A stretch of DNA of 7,932 nt from an uncultured Lachnospiraceae bacterium. GTDB taxonomy: Bacteria > Bacillota > Clostridia > Lachnospirales > Lachnospiraceae. This document shows, piece by piece, positions 5,348 through 7,932 of the stretch (position 1 is the first letter of the stretch; each line of letters opens with the position of its first letter). The DNA is taken from contig CACZSB010000197.1 in the NCBI GenBank assembly GCA_902783765.1, positions 1 through 7,932 of the forward strand, read 5' to 3'. The notes beneath the pieces were generated by a model, which did no database searches, was not told where the DNA came from, and saw nothing but the letters and a program-made list of their open reading frames with translations. A program made the translations under genes and the position numbers.

Positions 5348-6658
5348 ATGCAGGTCTTACAGAAGCCTATAAAGGCAGCATTGGATTTGCTGCCGCCGGT
5401 CTCCAATGCAGAGTCTAAATGGGCTTTACATCCCTTTTGCATTAAGATAGCGGAAGATGAACGAATGCTGTTATATCATCCGCAAACACAGGAAGTATTG
5501 CTTCTGGAAGAAAACGAGTGGCCGGAGGATTATCTAAGGACGCATTTTTTTCTGGTGCCGGAGGGATATGACGCATGTGCCATTGCCGATCAGATTCGTG
5601 CACAGCTTTGCTTTCGCAATGACACGCAACATCGTGGATACCATTCATATACAATTCTTTCCACCACTGATTGCAATGCCCGCTGTTTTTATTGCTACGA
5701 GCAGGGCTGCGAACATATTAATATGAGTTTGGAAACCGCTGATAAGGTGGCTGCCTTCATCCGGGATACAGCGGATCGTAAGCGAACCATTCAGTTGCGT
5801 CTTTTTGGAGGAGAGCCCTTGATGGGAAAAGAGGCTCTGGACAGGATCACTGATTCTCTCCAACGGGAACAATTGTCTTTCTCTTCTGAAATAACTACGA
5901 ATGGTTTCCTATTTAATCAGGAGATCGTGGAACAGGCCGTTTCCCGCTGGCATTTGGAGAAAGCTCAGATTACACTGGATGGAACCGAGGAGGTATATAA
6001 CAAACGCAAGGCCTATGTTCATTCGTCCGGCAGTGCTTTTAGGCGAGTATTGGATAATATTGACAGTTTATTAAAGGCCGGCATTCGAGTGCAGATCCGC
6101 CTCAATATGGATGAGGGCAATTATGAAGATTTATCCAATTTGGTGGATCAGCTGGCGGAAAGGTGGAAAGGAAACGAGAATCTGAGTGTGTATCCGCATC
6201 TTTTGTTTCAGGTCATATTATCGTCCGAAGAAAGGATACGGAATCGGCACTACGAGCTTCTTGACAGACTAAGGGAAAGAATCGGCAAGCAGGGTCTCCT
6301 AAAGCCCCCTTCTTTGCCGAAACACCTGACATTGAATCATTGTATGACTGATGAGCCCGGCACCGTTGTGATTCTGCCGGACGGCCGGCTTTTCTCCTGC
6401 GAGCATTTTACAGATGTTGAATCCTTTGGACATATTGATACAAAGGATTCCAAGAAGGCGGATCTGCTTTATTTTCGGGAGCAGTTTCCCCGGGATGAGG
6501 CCTGTGCCGGCTGCCCTTTGTACCCCTCCTGCTTCAGGCCGGCCCATTGCCCTTCCCAGCCTCAATTTTGCATTCCCCAGGATAGGGAATACAAGATTGG
6601 TAAATTGAAGGAAGGCATCCGGCATCTCTACCTGGAACACAGCGGTCAATCTCAATAG
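5348..6658 (+). CDS. Radical SAM/SPASM peptide maturase (436 aa)
   Basis: This enzyme would use a [4Fe-4S] cluster and S-adenosylmethionine to make a radical that modifies the precursor at 5140-5250. Residues 1-100 form an N-terminal region of the kind that binds leader peptide in such maturases, though a PqqD-like recognition fold cannot be confirmed by eye. The radical SAM barrel begins at TDCNARCFYCYEQG, with the CX3CX2C cysteines at 109, 113 and 116. The glycine motif LFGGEP follows. The C-terminal SPASM domain has C332-X13-G-X4-C351, then C386-X2-C389-X5-C395, then C401 and C408. That is seven cysteines, enough for two auxiliary clusters. The last spacing is X5 where the canonical pattern is X3. 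The length and layout agree with Cys-rich-peptide maturases (CLI_3235/CcpM- or PapB-like). The exact linkage made cannot be read from sequence. It is co-directional with the kinase-like gene 32 bases downstream. Confidence 0.88.
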   Translation: MQVLQKPIKAALDLLPPVSNAESKWALHPFCIKIAEDERMLLYHPQTQEVLLLEENEWPEDYLRTHFFLVPEGYDACAIADQIRAQLCFRNDTQHRGYHSYTILSTTDCNARCFYCYEQGCEHINMSLETADKVAAFIRDTADRKRTIQLRLFGGEPLMGKEALDRITDSLQREQLSFSSEITTNGFLFNQEIVEQAVSRWHLEKAQITLDGTEEVYNKRKAYVHSSGSAFRRVLDNIDSLLKAGIRVQIRLNMDEGNYEDLSNLVDQLAERWKGNENLSVYPHLLFQVILSSEERIRNRHYELLDRLRERIGKQGLLKPPSLPKHLTLNHCMTDEPGTVVILPDGRLFSCEHFTDVESFGHIDTKDSKKADLLYFREQFPRDEACAGCPLYPSCFRPAHCPSQPQFCIPQDREYKIGKLKEGIRHLYLEHSGQSQ

Positions 6659-6690
6659 ACTTGTCCGATAGGCTGAATTAGTCCAAAATT

Positions 6691-7440
6691 ATGAATGCTA
6701 CCTACCTGTTTGCCGGCTTGCCGGTGGAGATTAACACCATATACGCCTATGTCCATGAATACTGTGCCGCATACCGCACGGCTCAGGCGCCTCTTTTTGC
6801 CATTTCCACGGAGGAAGCGGACCTGGATTATGAACGCGCTCAGGCTGCCCGAGCGGATGATAAGCAAAATGGCTGGACATCCTGGGGCGGGGAAGAAAAA
6901 ATCCTGGAATACCTGGAGTCCTTGTCGGTCTACCGCAAAATCGCGGAGCGCATGCCCTTTTACAATGTATTCCTTTTCCACGGTTCCGCTCTGGCGGTGG
7001 ATGGGACCGCCTATCTGTTTACGGCTAAAAGCGGCACGGGAAAATCCACCCACGCCCGGCTATGGCGGGAAATGCTGGGGGAGCGGGCACTCATGGTCAA
7101 TGACGATAAGCCCCTGATCCGCCTTAAGAAGGATGGGACCGTGACCATCTATGGCACCCCCTATGACGGCAAACACCGTTTAAGCAATCCGGTGGCGGTG
7201 CCCCTGAAGGCAATCTGCCTTTTAAACCGGGGAGCAGAAAACAGCATAGAAAGGATCTCCCCCCAGGAGGCCTTCCCCAGCTTATGGATCCAGGCCTATC
7301 GGCCCCGGGACCCTGAGGCCTGTGCCAGGACCCTGGAACTGGTAAAGAGGCTCAGTCAGGGGGTTGAGCTTTTTCGGCTTTTCTGCAATCAGGAGCCGGA
7401 GGCGGCCCGGGTGTCCTTTGAGGCCATGGGCCGGGAGTGA
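6691..7440 (+). CDS. HPr-kinase-like P-loop protein of the RiPP operon (249 aa)
   Basis: LFHGSALAVDG (95-105) followed by the Walker A loop AKSGTGKST (112-120) repeats the layout of HPr serine kinase, in which a His-Gly strand precedes the P-loop. NDDKP at 137-141 supplies the paired aspartates expected of a Walker B/catalytic acid region. Residues 1-90 have no recognisable motif. HprK-related proteins recur in RiPP operons and some phosphorylate lasso peptides (the paeninodin kinase is a known case). Here the substrate is unknown: the proposed core has no Ser, Thr or Tyr, so phosphorylation would have to fall on leader residues T10, T21 or S23 or on another partner. ATG 6691 is the first start after an in-frame stop at 6679-6681. 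No good ribosome site precedes it, so translation may depend on coupling or be weak. GC content rises clearly from here onward. Confidence 0.8.
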   Translation: MNATYLFAGLPVEINTIYAYVHEYCAAYRTAQAPLFAISTEEADLDYERAQAARADDKQNGWTSWGGEEKILEYLESLSVYRKIAERMPFYNVFLFHGSALAVDGTAYLFTAKSGTGKSTHARLWREMLGERALMVNDDKPLIRLKKDGTVTIYGTPYDGKHRLSNPVAVPLKAICLLNRGAENSIERISPQEAFPSLWIQAYRPRDPEACARTLELVKRLSQGVELFRLFCNQEPEAARVSFEAMGRE

Positions 7441-7446
7441 GGAAAA

Positions 7447-7893
7447 ATGAGTCAAAAAGCCCTGTCTTTTGAAGAAATCTTAGAGGCGGAGGGAAGCCTG
7501 ACCTACTCCTTTCGGGGGGTTAGTATGCGTCCCCTGCTGCATCAGGGCCGGGATTTATTTGTTGTGGAAAAAAGGGAGCCCCCCTACCATCCCGGAGAGG
7601 TGGTTTTATTCCGGCGGGGCAGCCAATATGTGCTGCACCGGATCATTGGGGCGGGCCGGGAGAGCTATACCGCCCTGGGGGATAATTCCGTTCAGCCGGA
7701 TGAGAATATTTGCCCCCAGGATATTTTGGGGGTCATGACGGGCTTTGTCCGGAAGGGACGCCGCCACAGCGTTCAGGAGCCGGGCTACCGGCTGTATACC
7801 CGGCTTTGGATGGCGGGCCGCCCCCTTCGGGTGTTTTACAAAAAGAGCAAGGCAAAATTGAGGAAGAAGCTTTCATGGATCAAGGGGCAGTAA
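7447..7893 (+). CDS. S24/S26-family peptidase, Ser-His signal-peptidase-like (148 aa)
   Basis: FRGVSMRPLL places the probable nucleophile at Ser26 in the GxSMxP motif of signal peptidases. VLHRIIG puts His64 where bacterial type I enzymes carry the general-base Lys, as in the SipW/Sec11 (ER-type) branch. ALGDNSVQPDE gives Asp79 and Asp85, matching the conserved GD...D box. There is no N-terminal transmembrane helix, unlike typical signal peptidases. The C-terminus is strongly basic (KKSKAKLRKKL), perhaps for membrane or partner contact. The start is six bases after the kinase stop, with a GAGGA ribosome site overlapping that stop, so the two are translationally coupled. In this operon it is the best candidate for removing the leader from the modified precursor, possibly near TAS-N (residues 21-24). 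The cleavage site is an inference. Confidence 0.82.
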   Translation: MSQKALSFEEILEAEGSLTYSFRGVSMRPLLHQGRDLFVVEKREPPYHPGEVVLFRRGSQYVLHRIIGAGRESYTALGDNSVQPDENICPQDILGVMTGFVRKGRRHSVQEPGYRLYTRLWMAGRPLRVFYKKSKAKLRKKLSWIKGQ

Positions 7894-7932
7894 GCTGGCT
7901 ATATCGGGTATCCGGCCGCAAAAAGGGCTATG
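7875..7932 (+). CDS. Start of a downstream gene, possibly an ABC exporter (3'-truncated by window edge)
   Basis: ATG 7875 lies inside the last codons of the peptidase gene in another frame and stays open to the window end. The visible start is MDQGAVSWLYRVSGRKKGY, 19 residues. AGGAAG at 7861-7866 is a suitable ribosome site eight bases upstream. A short cytosolic 'WLYRxSxRKK' stretch resembles the run-in to the first membrane helix of ABC transporters with fused permease and ATPase. An exporter is expected at this point of a RiPP operon. Only 19 residues are visible, so the family call is weak; the start itself is better supported by the overlap, which is usual for coupled genes. Confidence 0.45.
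   Translation, partial: MDQGAVSWLYRVSGRKKGY

Noticed and set aside
5251..5872. Several short minus-strand frames opposite the maturase N-terminal half
   Set aside because: They lie opposite radical SAM motifs and have no ribosome sites or recognisable domains.

Overview
The window looks like an anaerobic, low-to-mid GC Firmicute, most likely a Clostridia/Lachnospiraceae-type gut or related bacterium. The indications are strong AGGAGG-type ribosome binding sites, consensus sigma-A promoters, DUF6273-type secreted proteins with a clostridial surface-protein C-terminal module, and a radical SAM peptide-maturation operon. No rRNA, tRNA, CRISPR array or transposase is visible. Every gene lies on the + strand.

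Left region (1-3380): the 3' end of a secreted-protein gene, then a complete paralogue of 729 aa (1111-3300). The paralogue has a signal peptide, a DUF6273 domain, a linker domain and a C-terminal module. That module is shared with the first gene at about 85% identity over 288 residues, with no indel. Each gene ends in a closely related GAAA-loop terminator whose stems show compensatory changes. Two copies of a short TATCCTGAGCGAA / TCATCCTGAGCGAA repeat sit in front of the second gene.

Middle (3381-4972): a noncoding AT-rich stretch, then an array of ATTCAC(T) motifs that includes a perfect 14-bp palindrome and abuts a consensus promoter. This promoter drives a 431-aa regulator-like protein with AlbA_2 (Schlafen-type), RecG-C-like ATPase and winged-helix domains. 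The arrangement suggests autoregulation or control by a dimeric repressor.

Right region (5053-7932, continuing past the end): a compact RiPP (ribosomally made, post-translationally modified peptide) operon. A promoter and a 14-bp palindrome precede a 36-aa precursor gene at 5140-5250. The precursor has an acidic leader and a Cys/Gly/Asp/Trp tail ending NCGGGDNHWCPFD. A hairpin that may act as a partial terminator separates it from a radical SAM/SPASM maturase. Next come an HPr-kinase-like P-loop protein, an S24/S26 peptidase with a Ser/His pair, and the first codons of what may be an ABC exporter. The proposed order of work is peptide synthesis, radical modification (possibly Cys-to-Asp thioether links, since CX3D and CX2D motifs are present), an unknown step by the kinase-like protein, leader removal and export. 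The product and chemistry are inferred; the gene layout and motifs are read directly from the sequence.
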